In this document: positions 1-7,150 of the stretch, piece by piece
Layout of the letters: each line of letters begins with the position of its first letter
Position numbering within the stretch: position 1 is the first letter of the stretch
Source: Neomoorella sulfitireducens
GTDB lineage: Bacteria; Bacillota; DSM-521; Neomoorellales; Neomoorellaceae
Length of the DNA: 64,000 nt
NCBI RefSeq assembly: GCF_024733845.1
Contig: NZ_JANRHG010000007.1
Location: 62,001 to 126,000 of the forward strand
Direction: 5' to 3'
Made by a program: the position numbers and the translations under genes
Notes under the pieces: model-generated
What the model saw: the letters and a program-made list of their open reading frames with translations, nothing else
Told to the model about the DNA's origin: nothing
The model's database searches: none

Positions 1-810
1 GCAATTGATATCCAGATGAACGATGCGGTCTACTATGCCCACTATGTATTACCGGAAGCCACCTACCTGGAGAGATACGATCCCCTGATGACGGCAGGCA
101 ATAAGGTGATCTTGCGCCAGCCGGCGGTAGAGCCCCTGTTTGATACGAAAGGCGCGGAAGAAATTATCGCCGGCCTGGCTAAAGCAGCGGGTTTAGGGGA
201 GTACTTCAACTTTACCCTGGAGCAATATAACGACGCCCTGCTGGCTCCCCTGGGAATGACCCAGGTGCAGCTTGCAAGCACGGGTATCGCCGAAGTAAAA
301 GCCCAGCCCCCAGATTATACCAAACTGAAGACAACTTCCGGTAAAATCGAGCTGGCCTGCCAGGCCTTTGTTAAGGCCGGCAGCACCCTTACGCCGGTCT
401 GGGAGCCGCCTCTGGTGGAGCCGAAGGATGATGAGTTCCGTTTCATCCAGGGCCATGTACCCATGCACACCCATACCACTACCGACAACAACGCCTACCT
501 CCATTCCCTCATGCCGGAAAACGAACTCTGGATTAACCCCGGCCCGGCTGCCAAGCTGGGCATCAAGACGGGGGATCTGGTCGAAGTGGCTTCCAAGGTA
601 GGCAAGGTTAAGCTCAAGGCCCGCGTTACGGAAGGTATTCACCCCGAGGCCGTATTCATGGCCCACGGTTTTGGCTGCGGTGTACCAATAAGAAAACTGG
701 CTTATAACAAGGGAGCCAATGACAGCGCTTTGATCCCAGTTATTACGGCACCTGTATCCGGGGCGGCAGCCCAATGCGAAACCCTGGTGACGGTGCGGAA
801 GGCAGGGTGA
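1..810 (+). CDS. Molybdopterin oxidoreductase, catalytic subunit (3' part, cut by window start)
   Basis: The reading frame is open from base 1, so the N-terminal Fe-S and molybdenum-binding domains lie upstream of the window. The visible 269 residues begin with a block typical of thiosulfate/polysulfide/DMSO-type reductases (NDAVYYAHYVLPEATYLERY) and end with the molybdopterin-dinucleotide binding domain, including the HTHTTTDNN and LWINPGPAAKLGI stretches. The enzyme would transfer electrons between a substrate at its Mo/W-bis-MGD site and the Fe-S subunit encoded 6 bp downstream. The substrate cannot be read from the C-terminus; sulfur oxyanion or polysulfide reductase is the likeliest class because of the ferredoxin and cytochrome b partners. 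Confidence is high for family, low for substrate. Confidence 0.9.
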   Translation, partial: AIDIQMNDAVYYAHYVLPEATYLERYDPLMTAGNKVILRQPAVEPLFDTKGAEEIIAGLAKAAGLGEYFNFTLEQYNDALLAPLGMTQVQLASTGIAEVKAQPPDYTKLKTTSGKIELACQAFVKAGSTLTPVWEPPLVEPKDDEFRFIQGHVPMHTHTTTDNNAYLHSLMPENELWINPGPAAKLGIKTGDLVEVASKVGKVKLKARVTEGIHPEAVFMAHGFGCGVPIRKLAYNKGANDSALIPVITAPVSGAAAQCETLVTVRKAG

Positions 811-816
811 GTGTAA

Positions 817-1512
817 ATGGCTAAATACGGGATGCTTATCGATCTGACGCGTTGCATAGGCTGCCACGGCTGCACCGTGGCCTGCCAGGCCAGGTGGGAC
901 TTACTGCCCCAGGTGCAGTTTACCAAAGTCCACCGCTATGAAGTGGGTACCTTCCCCAGGGTTAAAGGCGGGGTGGTAACTACCCAATGCATGCACTGCG
1001 ACGAACCCCCCTGTGCCCGCGTTTGTCCAACCGGGGCCACCCAAAAACGCGCCGACGATATTGTGGTGGTTGATGAGCAGAAATGTATCGGTTGCCGTTA
1101 CTGCCAACAGGCCTGCCCATACGACGCCCGGAGCTTTAATCCCCAGGGCAACATCGTCCAGAAGTGTTATTTCTGCTATGACTTTGTGGAAAAGGGACAG
1201 CAACCGGCCTGTGTGGAAACCTGCATGGCCGCGGCCAGGATCTTCGGCGATCTGGATGATAAAGGGAGCGAATTATCACGGGCCATAGCCTCCAGGAAAG
1301 CCGTCCAGATCAAGGGCACTTCCATTTATTATGTACCGCCGCGGAACCTGGACGCCTCTTTCCTGCCTGCCGATTTCCGGGAGCCGGGAGCCGTACGCAT
1401 CTGGCAGGATATCGTCCATCCGGGCGGGAAGACCGTTATGGGCCTGGCGGCCGGCGCCGTTATCGCCGGTCTGGTAATCAATAATATTAAAGGAGGCGGC
1501 AAGAATGCCTGA
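817..1512 (+). CDS. Four-cluster [4Fe-4S] ferredoxin subunit of a molybdopterin oxidoreductase
   Basis: This 231-residue protein is the electron-transfer subunit of the PsrB/PhsB/DmsB/FdnH type. Sixteen cysteines fall in four groups: CIGCHGCTVAC, CMHCDEPPCARVC, CIGCRYCQQAC and CYFCYDFVEKGQQPACVETC. A single hydrophobic segment close to the C-terminus (about residues 209-224, GLAAGAVIAGLVI) would anchor it in the membrane, as in formate dehydrogenase beta subunits. It starts 6 bp after the catalytic subunit and its stop overlaps the next gene by 8 bp, so the three genes form one operon. It passes electrons between the molybdenum subunit and the cytochrome b. Confidence 0.93.
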   Translation: MAKYGMLIDLTRCIGCHGCTVACQARWDLLPQVQFTKVHRYEVGTFPRVKGGVVTTQCMHCDEPPCARVCPTGATQKRADDIVVVDEQKCIGCRYCQQACPYDARSFNPQGNIVQKCYFCYDFVEKGQQPACVETCMAAARIFGDLDDKGSELSRAIASRKAVQIKGTSIYYVPPRNLDASFLPADFREPGAVRIWQDIVHPGGKTVMGLAAGAVIAGLVINNIKGGGKNA

Positions 1513-2182
1513 GGAAAGGGTTGAACGTTTTAACCTGTTCGAGCGCTTGGGTCACTGGAGCCATGGTATTACCTTCGTCTTCCTGCTCCTCACCGGCCTG
1601 GCCCTGGTGTTCCGCGGCTATGCCGGCCTGTTAGGACCGGGGGGCCTGCGCCTGTTTCGCAGCATCCACCACGCTATGGCCTATCCCTTTACCTTCCTGA
1701 CCGTAATTATCCTTATTCTAGGGACGCCGCGGACTGCATGGCAATGGTTGCGCGAATGTCTTACCTGGGGCCGGGATGACTTCCGCTTTATTGCCGCTTT
1801 CCCCCGGGAGTTTTTCGGCCTTAAAGTGCAGCTTCCGGAGCAGGGCAAGTTTAACGCCGGGGAAAAACTCAATTCCCTCCTGACCATCGCCGGTTCTATC
1901 TTAATGGCCGCCACCGGCTGGATCTTGCTCCTGCGGGACAGTTTCTCCCCCGCCGTGGTGGCCTGGGCCCTGCCCCTGCACTCGGCCGGAGCCCTGCTCA
2001 TGGGCGGGGTTCTTCTGGGCCATGTTTACCTCGCCCTGGGGCACCCCGGTTCCCGCGAGTCCATTAACGGCATGCTGTCGGGTAAAGTGTCGGCCAGGTT
2101 TGCTCGCGAGCACCACGGCCGCTGGTACCGGCAACTAAAGGCCGGGGAAAAAGTGGTTAAAGAACAACAAAAGATTGCCTAG
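1505..2182 (+). CDS. Cytochrome b subunit (formate dehydrogenase gamma / FdnI-like)
   Basis: The 225-residue protein has four hydrophobic segments (about residues 20-38, 57-75, 120-143 and 155-178). Histidines sit where FdnI-type di-heme cytochromes b carry heme ligands (LGHWSHG near residue 17, SIHHAM near 55, LPLHSAG near 160, LGHVYLALGHPG near 177). The C-terminal stretch SARFAREHHGRWY is typical of FdnI-like membrane subunits. It anchors the oxidoreductase and links it to the quinone pool. The ATG overlaps the end of the ferredoxin gene, which suggests translational coupling. Family assignment is firm; the partner reaction is not. Confidence 0.88.
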   Translation: MPEERVERFNLFERLGHWSHGITFVFLLLTGLALVFRGYAGLLGPGGLRLFRSIHHAMAYPFTFLTVIILILGTPRTAWQWLRECLTWGRDDFRFIAAFPREFFGLKVQLPEQGKFNAGEKLNSLLTIAGSILMAATGWILLLRDSFSPAVVAWALPLHSAGALLMGGVLLGHVYLALGHPGSRESINGMLSGKVSARFAREHHGRWYRQLKAGEKVVKEQQKIA

Positions 2183-2200
2183 CGAGGCCTGCATAATGAT

Positions 2201-2233
2201 GCCCTGGAATAATTCCAGGGCAATAATATTTTC
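2201..2233 (+). terminator. Palindromic terminator-like hairpin after the oxidoreductase operon
   Basis: GCCCTGGAA-TAA-TTCCAGGGC is a perfect 9-bp stem with a 3-base loop starting 19 bp after the cytochrome b stop. It is followed by AATAATATTTT rather than a clean T-run, so termination may be partial. Confidence 0.6.
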
Positions 2234-2311
2234 TGGAGAAGGAAATTTTAAGGCTGTGGAGAAAATACTAGAAACCATGATTTAGCATGAGAAGCTGCAG
2301 GGGAGAAAAGG

Positions 2312-3184
2312 ATGAAAGTTCAAAGTCACGTTTCAAGGGGAATCAGCGCCGTTATCCCGGCATATAATGAAGCTGCGACGGTAGGTAAAGTAGTCGAGAC
2401 TTTAAAAAAAGTCAATAGCATCGTCGAAATCATCGTGGTCAGCGATGGTTCCCAGGATGCAACGGCCGGCATCGCCCGCCGCCATGGCGCCCGGGTTATA
2501 GAGCTGGCAACGAATGGCGGTAAAGGGGCGGCTATGACCGTCGGCGCCCGGGCGGCACGGGAAGACATACTTCTTTTCCTGGATGCCGACCTGGAAGGGC
2601 TGACGGCGGCCCACGTCGAGGCCCTGGTTGCTCCTTTGCTGGAAGGCAGTGCCGATATGACCGTAGGCATCTTCAGCCAGGGGAGGTCCCTTACAGACCT
2701 GGCCCAGGTAGTGGCCCCCCATCTTTCCGGCCAGCGGGCGATACGCAAAGAGCTTTTCCTGGCGGTGGGAGCGGAAAATAGCCGTTTTGAGGTTGAAGTA
2801 TTGCTCACCAGCGAAGCTCGGGCCCGGGGCTGGCGGGTGCAGAAAATCCCCCTGGCCAATATGACTCATATTATGAAGGAAGAAAAGCGGGGGCTGTACC
2901 GGGGCGTAATCGCCCGGATGGGGATGTATAAAGATATCCTGGTTTATATATTGCGCCTTACGCGTAAAAAGATAAAAACGCGCCCGGTTGCGATCCTGTT
3001 TTTGCTTCTTTTTTTCGCGGCAGCTTTAAATTATGACATGGCTACCATAGGGGCTGCGGCTGCCGTATCGCGGGGGATACCTGCCTTCGACCTGCTTTAC
3101 GGCAGCAACCGTATCCCTGTCATTATACCCCATCCTGATGACGAAATCTCCAGTGAGGGAAGTCTTTTTGTTCAGGCCGGGTAG
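2312..3184 (+). CDS. Family 2 glycosyltransferase with a truncated PIG-L deacetylase tail
   Basis: Residues 10-215 form a GT-A glycosyltransferase domain: VIPAYNEAATVGKVV at the start, VSDGSQDAT, and the metal-binding FLDADLEGL (DxD). It probably transfers a sugar to a lipid or polyprenyl carrier at the cytoplasmic face. A membrane segment (about 225-245) follows. The last 20 residues contain PVIIPHPDDEISSEG (HPDDE at 274-278), the metal-binding signature that opens PIG-L/LmbE de-N-acetylases, but the protein stops 12 residues after it. The ancestor was presumably a GT2-membrane-PIG-L fusion or two joined genes. The start is supported by GGGGAGAAAAGG just upstream of the ATG. Confidence 0.85.
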   Translation: MKVQSHVSRGISAVIPAYNEAATVGKVVETLKKVNSIVEIIVVSDGSQDATAGIARRHGARVIELATNGGKGAAMTVGARAAREDILLFLDADLEGLTAAHVEALVAPLLEGSADMTVGIFSQGRSLTDLAQVVAPHLSGQRAIRKELFLAVGAENSRFEVEVLLTSEARARGWRVQKIPLANMTHIMKEEKRGLYRGVIARMGMYKDILVYILRLTRKKIKTRPVAILFLLLFFAAALNYDMATIGAAAAVSRGIPAFDLLYGSNRIPVIIPHPDDEISSEGSLFVQAG

Positions 3185-3224
3185 CGCCGGCCATGGCAGC
3201 GATTGCCGGTAGGCAGGGAAGAGC

Positions 3225-3812
3225 ATGACGGCCGTCAACGTCTATTTGGCCCTCTTTGGCCTGCTATTTATGATAGGAACAGGGATGCCGGGTATTCCCT
3301 TTCAACCGGTCTACCTGGCCGCCGGCTATTTAATCGAGCGTGGGGAGATGAGCTTCTGGGGGGCGGTAATGGTCGGAACTGCCGGCAATCTTCTGGGCAA
3401 TTTGATAGGTTACTGGCTGGGATCCAGTCCGGGGCGAGGTATAATCGAACGCTTTTTCCGGCAGGGCTGGGGTCCGGATGGCCTGGAAAAAACCCGGAAG
3501 TGGTTAGAACGTTATGGGGTAGCAACAGTTTTTTTAGCCCACTGGTTTGGCCCCATCAGGACGCCGGCCATCCTGGCAGCGGGGATTTTTAGAATGAATC
3601 CCGGCATTTATGCCTTTTATTCAGCTTTGGGTGCCTTTTCCTGGACCCTGGCCTGGCAGTACGCCAGCTGGAAGGGAGCCCATTATTTCCTGGGATGGTG
3701 GTACTTTTACCGCCAGTTTGCTACCTGGTGGCTTGATGCCCTGCTCATCCTGGCGATGCTAGCCGCTACCGCCGGCTTCATTTATTATTGCCGGTATTGG
3801 TATAGGAAATAA
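3225..3812 (+). CDS. DedA family membrane protein
   Basis: The 195-residue protein has about five hydrophobic segments and DedA/SNARE-associated features: FWGAVMVGTAGNLLGNLIGYWLG, then ERYGVATVFLAHWFGPIRTPAILAAG, which matches the family's re-entrant loop with a conserved glycine and R/P-T-P motif. DedA proteins act in lipid-carrier flipping and membrane homeostasis. It follows the glycosyltransferase by 40 bp, and pairing with a lipid-linked sugar transferase fits such a role (inference). Family firm; the substrate is unknown. Confidence 0.88.
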   Translation: MTAVNVYLALFGLLFMIGTGMPGIPFQPVYLAAGYLIERGEMSFWGAVMVGTAGNLLGNLIGYWLGSSPGRGIIERFFRQGWGPDGLEKTRKWLERYGVATVFLAHWFGPIRTPAILAAGIFRMNPGIYAFYSALGAFSWTLAWQYASWKGAHYFLGWWYFYRQFATWWLDALLILAMLAATAGFIYYCRYWYRK

Positions 3813-3828
3813 ATGGGAAAAAATAGCT

Positions 3829-3857
3829 TTGACAACCTTCTAACCTTATGTTAAAAT
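3829..3857 (+). promoter_or_regulatory. Sigma-A promoter for the riboswitch/aminomutase transcript
   Basis: TTGACA, a 17-bp spacer, then TAAAAT: a perfect -35 box and near-perfect -10 box. It lies 24 bp upstream of the riboswitch, so transcription would start at about 3864. Confidence 0.8.
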
Positions 3858-3880
3858 TATATAACAACAATAGAATAAAT

Positions 3881-4045
3881 AATCGCTGAATCCCTTTATC
3901 AAGGGAACGGGGGAACCATTATTTGGGGTGAATCCCTGCACTTTAGTAAATTAACTGGGTGCGGGGTAGGGTTAGCTTTCGACCCGAACCCGGCAGCTAA
4001 CTTCGTAAGCGTGGAAAGTTAAGAGGCAGAATGCCCCTTTAATTA
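3881..4045 (+). promoter_or_regulatory. c-di-AMP riboswitch (ydaO/yuaA class)
   Basis: The leader carries the conserved blocks of the ydaO-yuaA aptamer in order: TCGCTGAATCCC, GGGGGAACCA, TTGGGGTGAATCC, GGGGTAGGG, and CGACCCGAACCCGGCAGC followed by TAACTTCGTAAGCG. This class binds cyclic di-AMP and normally switches expression off when the ligand is high. An intrinsic terminator follows at 4056, the arrangement expected for transcription attenuation. The controlled gene starts at 4105. c-di-AMP signals turgor and potassium status, so control of a compatible-solute gene makes sense. Confidence 0.93.
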
Positions 4046-4055
4046 CCATGCGCCC

Positions 4056-4085
4056 AAAACCCCGGTTCAGGCCGGGGTTTTATTT
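4056..4085 (+). terminator. Riboswitch expression-platform terminator
   Basis: AAAACCCCGG, a 6-base loop, then CCGGGGTTTT and ATTTA. It sits between the aptamer and the ribosome site GGGAGG of the downstream gene, so it is probably the regulated terminator. Confidence 0.85.
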
Positions 4086-4104
4086 ATGAAGGGAGGTACA
4101 ATCC

Positions 4105-5388
4105 ATGAGCGTTTACCCTAGCAAAGGGAGGCTGATGAGTAGAGAAACCAAAAGGGAAATTGCCCTGCAGAGGGCGGCTGAGTTGAAGGCCAGGATTATT
4201 GATTACCTGGACGCCAGGGCTACCATCCCCAGCGGTTTCGAAGCCGCTGCCGAAATTGAAGCCAACCGGCGGCGGATTATGGCTTATTTTGGGGCCACTG
4301 AAGACGACTGGCAGGACTGGCGCTGGCAGCTGCAGCACCGGATCAGCTCTATTAAAGTCCTGGAGGAACTAATTCCTTTAACTGAAGCAGAAAAAGAAGC
4401 AATCGGGAGGGTCGAACGTGTTTACCGCTGGGCCGTTTCACCCTATTACCTCTCCCTTATGGGCAAAGATGCCGGTTGTCCTATCCGGCGGCAGGCCTTG
4501 CCGAGTGCCGCAGAGCTGAAAGATAATATCGGGGTACTCGATCCCATGGATGAGGAGCTGACGTCACCGGCACCGGCCATAACCCGTCGTTACCCCGACC
4601 GCTTGATTATTAACGTTACCAACCAGTGCGCCATGTACTGCCGCCACTGCCAGCGACGCCGTAATATCGGGGAAGTTGACCGCAGCCGCAGCCGCCGGGA
4701 GCTGGAGCAGGCCCTGGAGTATATCCGCCGCAACGAAGAAATACGCGACGTCTTGATCACCGGCGGCGACGCGTTGATGCTCAGCGACGCCACCATAGAC
4801 TGGCTGTTGACGGAACTGGATAATATACCTCATGTAGAAATTAAACGCCTGGGTACCAGGGTGCCGGTTACTTTACCCCAGCGCATCACGCCGGGATTGT
4901 GCCGCATACTGGCTAAGCATCCGCCCCTTTATATCAATACCCAGTTCAACCATCCCCGGGAAGTTACTCCTGCGGCGAAGGAAGCCTGCGACCGCCTGGT
5001 GCAGGCCGGAGTGGTCCTGGGGAACCAGGCGGTATTGTTAAAGGGCATCAACAACCATCCCTTTATTATGAGGAAACTCAACCAGGAACTGTTGAAAATC
5101 CGGGTACGGCCCTATTATATCTTCCACGCCAAGCCGGTTAAGGGGACGACCCATTTTATCACTTCCATTGAAGAAGGCGTGGAAATAATGGAACAGCTGC
5201 GCGGCTATACCTCGGGACTGGCCGTGCCTACCTATATAATCAATGCTCCCCACGGGCTGGGCAAGACACCCGTCTTACCCCAGTATGTACTGGCCTGCAA
5301 TGAAGAGCAGGTCATCTTACGGACCTGGGAAAGGCGAACCCTCTTTTATCCCAACCTGGGCCGCGAAGAAGAGCAGGCCGGGGCTTAA
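4105..5388 (+). CDS. eam: Radical SAM 2,3-aminomutase, probably glutamate 2,3-aminomutase
   Basis: The 427-residue protein belongs to the KamA family of PLP-dependent radical SAM aminomutases. The cluster motif is C175-x3-C179-x2-C182 (CAMYCRHC) and the PLP lysine is K387 in APHGLGK. In lysine 2,3-aminomutase two aspartates 37 residues apart (D293, D330 in the Clostridium enzyme) hold the substrate's side-chain amino group. Here the equivalent positions, also 37 apart, are K343 (IFHAKPVKG) and N380 (IINAPHG), as described for glutamate 2,3-aminomutase (K332/N369). The product would be beta-glutamate, a known osmolyte. The start is set by GGGAGG 8 bp upstream of ATG 4105. The c-di-AMP riboswitch in front supports an osmotic role. 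Substrate is inferred from residues. Confidence 0.85.
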   Translation: MSVYPSKGRLMSRETKREIALQRAAELKARIIDYLDARATIPSGFEAAAEIEANRRRIMAYFGATEDDWQDWRWQLQHRISSIKVLEELIPLTEAEKEAIGRVERVYRWAVSPYYLSLMGKDAGCPIRRQALPSAAELKDNIGVLDPMDEELTSPAPAITRRYPDRLIINVTNQCAMYCRHCQRRRNIGEVDRSRSRRELEQALEYIRRNEEIRDVLITGGDALMLSDATIDWLLTELDNIPHVEIKRLGTRVPVTLPQRITPGLCRILAKHPPLYINTQFNHPREVTPAAKEACDRLVQAGVVLGNQAVLLKGINNHPFIMRKLNQELLKIRVRPYYIFHAKPVKGTTHFITSIEEGVEIMEQLRGYTSGLAVPTYIINAPHGLGKTPVLPQYVLACNEEQVILRTWERRTLFYPNLGREEEQAGA

Positions 5389-5394
5389 AACAGG

Positions 5395-5424
5395 AACGCC
5401 GGGATTAACTCCCGGCGTTTTTAT
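5395..5424. terminator. Bidirectional terminator between aminomutase and motB
   Basis: AACGCCGGGA-TTAAC-TCCCGGCGTT is a perfect 10-bp stem followed by a T-rich tract. It lies between two convergent genes and can serve both. Confidence 0.85.
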
Positions 5425-5431
5425 ATTTATA

Positions 5432-6190
5432 TCAATGGTGGGGTTCGGTGACGTTGTAGGCTTCTTTAAGGATCACGATATCCACGCGCCGGTTGCGGGC
5501 CATATTGGCTTCACTGTCATTGGGGACTACGGGGCGATATTCCCCGTAGCCGGTAGCCGAAAGGCGCCCGGGACTGATACCGGCGTCGTTCACCAAAACT
5601 TTTACGACATTGGTGGCCCGGGCCGTGGACAGCTCCCAGTTGGATGGAAAGAGGGGGGTATGGATGGGCAGGTTGTCGGTGTGTCCTTCTACCCGCAGGT
5701 AATTGGGAAGCCTGGTCAGGGCCTGCCCCACCCGCCGGAGCAGGGCTTGGGCCTCCGGGGTCAGCTCGGCAGAACCTTTGGGAAAGAGGATCATATCGGC
5801 CATGCTGACCACCAGGCCCCGTTCCTCGTTTTCGAGGTTTATCTGGCCCTCCAGGCCCTCCTGCCGGATATACTGCTGGAGTTCGACTTTAACCCTCGCC
5901 AGTTCTGTTCCTTCTACTCCTTGCCCTTCTGTGCCCTGACCGCCGGGTGCCGGGGCCACGCCGGGAACTAGGGAAGGTAACCCCCCTTCCTCAAAAAGGC
6001 CCGGTGCCGGTGAACCTATAAAGGCCTGGGCCAGGGAACTGGCCAGGGCGGCCATCTTCTGGGCGTTGATGCTGCTGATGGAGTACATAACGACGAAGAA
6101 GATCATGAGCAGGGTGATCAAGTCGGAATAGGTTAAGAGCCAGCGCTCTTTATTATCATGACTGGCCTTTTCGGTCCAGCGCCTGGGCAC
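5432..6190 (-). CDS. motB: Flagellar motor stator protein MotB
   Basis: The 252-residue protein has a short cytoplasmic N-terminus, one transmembrane helix (about residues 19-38) that carries the ion-binding aspartate in TYSDLITLLMIFFVV, a periplasm-side linker and an OmpA-like peptidoglycan-binding domain (about 130-240; VEGHTDNLPI, NWELSTARATNVVKVL, NRRVDIVI). It anchors the stator to the wall while ions pass through the MotA/B channel. Its start overlaps the end of motA by 35 bp, so the pair is translationally coupled. Confidence 0.95.
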   Translation of the reverse strand: MPRRWTEKASHDNKERWLLTYSDLITLLMIFFVVMYSISSINAQKMAALASSLAQAFIGSPAPGLFEEGGLPSLVPGVAPAPGGQGTEGQGVEGTELARVKVELQQYIRQEGLEGQINLENEERGLVVSMADMILFPKGSAELTPEAQALLRRVGQALTRLPNYLRVEGHTDNLPIHTPLFPSNWELSTARATNVVKVLVNDAGISPGRLSATGYGEYRPVVPNDSEANMARNRRVDIVILKEAYNVTEPHH

Positions 6191-6983
6191 CGGCGTCTCC
6201 CCCCTTTGCTGCCGTCCCGCTCAGGATAGCCCGCTGTTTATCCGGCGCCAGGAAAGCTATAAGGGTACTGCGGATCAGGGTGGGGTTCCTGCCGGCCTGG
6301 AGGGCCAGCACTCCTTCCAGGATCATTTCCTGGTAGACGCGTTCCTTGTTAGCTTTATTCTTGAGCTTGGCGGCAAGGGGCAGCCAGAGGAGGTTGGCGG
6401 ATGAGACGCCGTAGAGGGTGGCGATAAAAGCCATAGCGATAGAAGGACCCAATTTATCAGGGGAGCTGATATTACTGAGGACGTGGACCAGTCCCATGAC
6501 GGTGCCGATGATGCCCATGGTGGGGGCGTAGCCGCCCGCGGCTTCAAAAATACTAATGCCGGTGGCATGCCGTTCGCCGGTGGCGTAAATTTGCTGTTCT
6601 AAAACATTCCTTGTTTGCTCCGGGTCGGTGCCGTCCACCACCAGTTGCAGGGCGGTTCTCAGGAAGGCGTCGTTAATGTTGTCCAGTTCCTTTTCCAGGC
6701 GCACGAGGCCTTCCCGGCGGGCCAAAACGGCGTAATTGACGATGTTTTCAATGGTTTGATTCAAATCAAAGGGTCTTTCCCGCAAGGCAATTTTCAGTAA
6801 ACGTGGTACGTTCATGATTTCTTCGCGGCTGAAGCCGATCATGGTGGCGCCGATAGTGCCGCCGAAAACAATCATGGCTGCCGTCACGGCCAGGAGGGCC
6901 CCGGGTTCGCCCCCTTCCAGGATGAAGGCGACAATCAGGGAGCCGAAACCAATAATTAAACCCAGGATGACATTAATATCCAA
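6156..6983 (-). CDS. motA: Flagellar motor stator protein MotA
   Basis: The 275-residue protein has four membrane segments (about 4-20, 28-47, 148-170 and 180-200) around a cytoplasmic loop with the rotor-interacting charged residues (for example ALRERPFDLNQTIENIVNYA). The C-terminal pair of helices contains the conserved GGYAPTMGIIGTVMGLV and LYGVSSANLLWLPLA. It forms the torque-generating stator with MotB. No other flagellar gene is in the window, so the pair is an isolated stator operon. The upstream gap to the divergent amidohydrolase is 167 bp. Confidence 0.95.
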   Translation of the reverse strand: MDINVILGLIIGFGSLIVAFILEGGEPGALLAVTAAMIVFGGTIGATMIGFSREEIMNVPRLLKIALRERPFDLNQTIENIVNYAVLARREGLVRLEKELDNINDAFLRTALQLVVDGTDPEQTRNVLEQQIYATGERHATGISIFEAAGGYAPTMGIIGTVMGLVHVLSNISSPDKLGPSIAMAFIATLYGVSSANLLWLPLAAKLKNKANKERVYQEMILEGVLALQAGRNPTLIRSTLIAFLAPDKQRAILSGTAAKGGDAGAQALDRKGQS

Positions 6984-7070
6984 ACAACCATACCACCTTT
7001 CTACTTACCGGGCCACGATTTACCAGAATATCTAGCAATATTCGGCATAAAGCGATAGAATCCTTGTCCA

Positions 7071-7099
7071 TTGACCGTTAAATTTTCCTGTGGTAGAGT
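7071..7099 (+). promoter_or_regulatory. Candidate sigma-A promoter of the amidohydrolase
   Basis: TTGACC, 17 bp, TAGAGT, located 52 bp upstream of the start codon in the divergent gap with motA. Confidence 0.5.
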
Positions 7100-7150
7100 A
7101 AGATTAGGTTTAATATAAACCAATGTAATTATCAGGAAGGAAGATAAAAA

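Noticed and set aside
4105-5388. Calling the aminomutase lysine 2,3-aminomutase (KamA/AblA)
   Set aside because: Both side-chain-binding aspartates of the lysine enzyme are replaced by Lys and Asn, the glutamate-enzyme pattern.
6984-7070. Possible SigD (flagellar) promoter for motA, GCCGAATAT on the minus strand
   Set aside because: The -10-like box has an extra base and no TAAA box lies at the expected distance, so it does not meet the SigD consensus.
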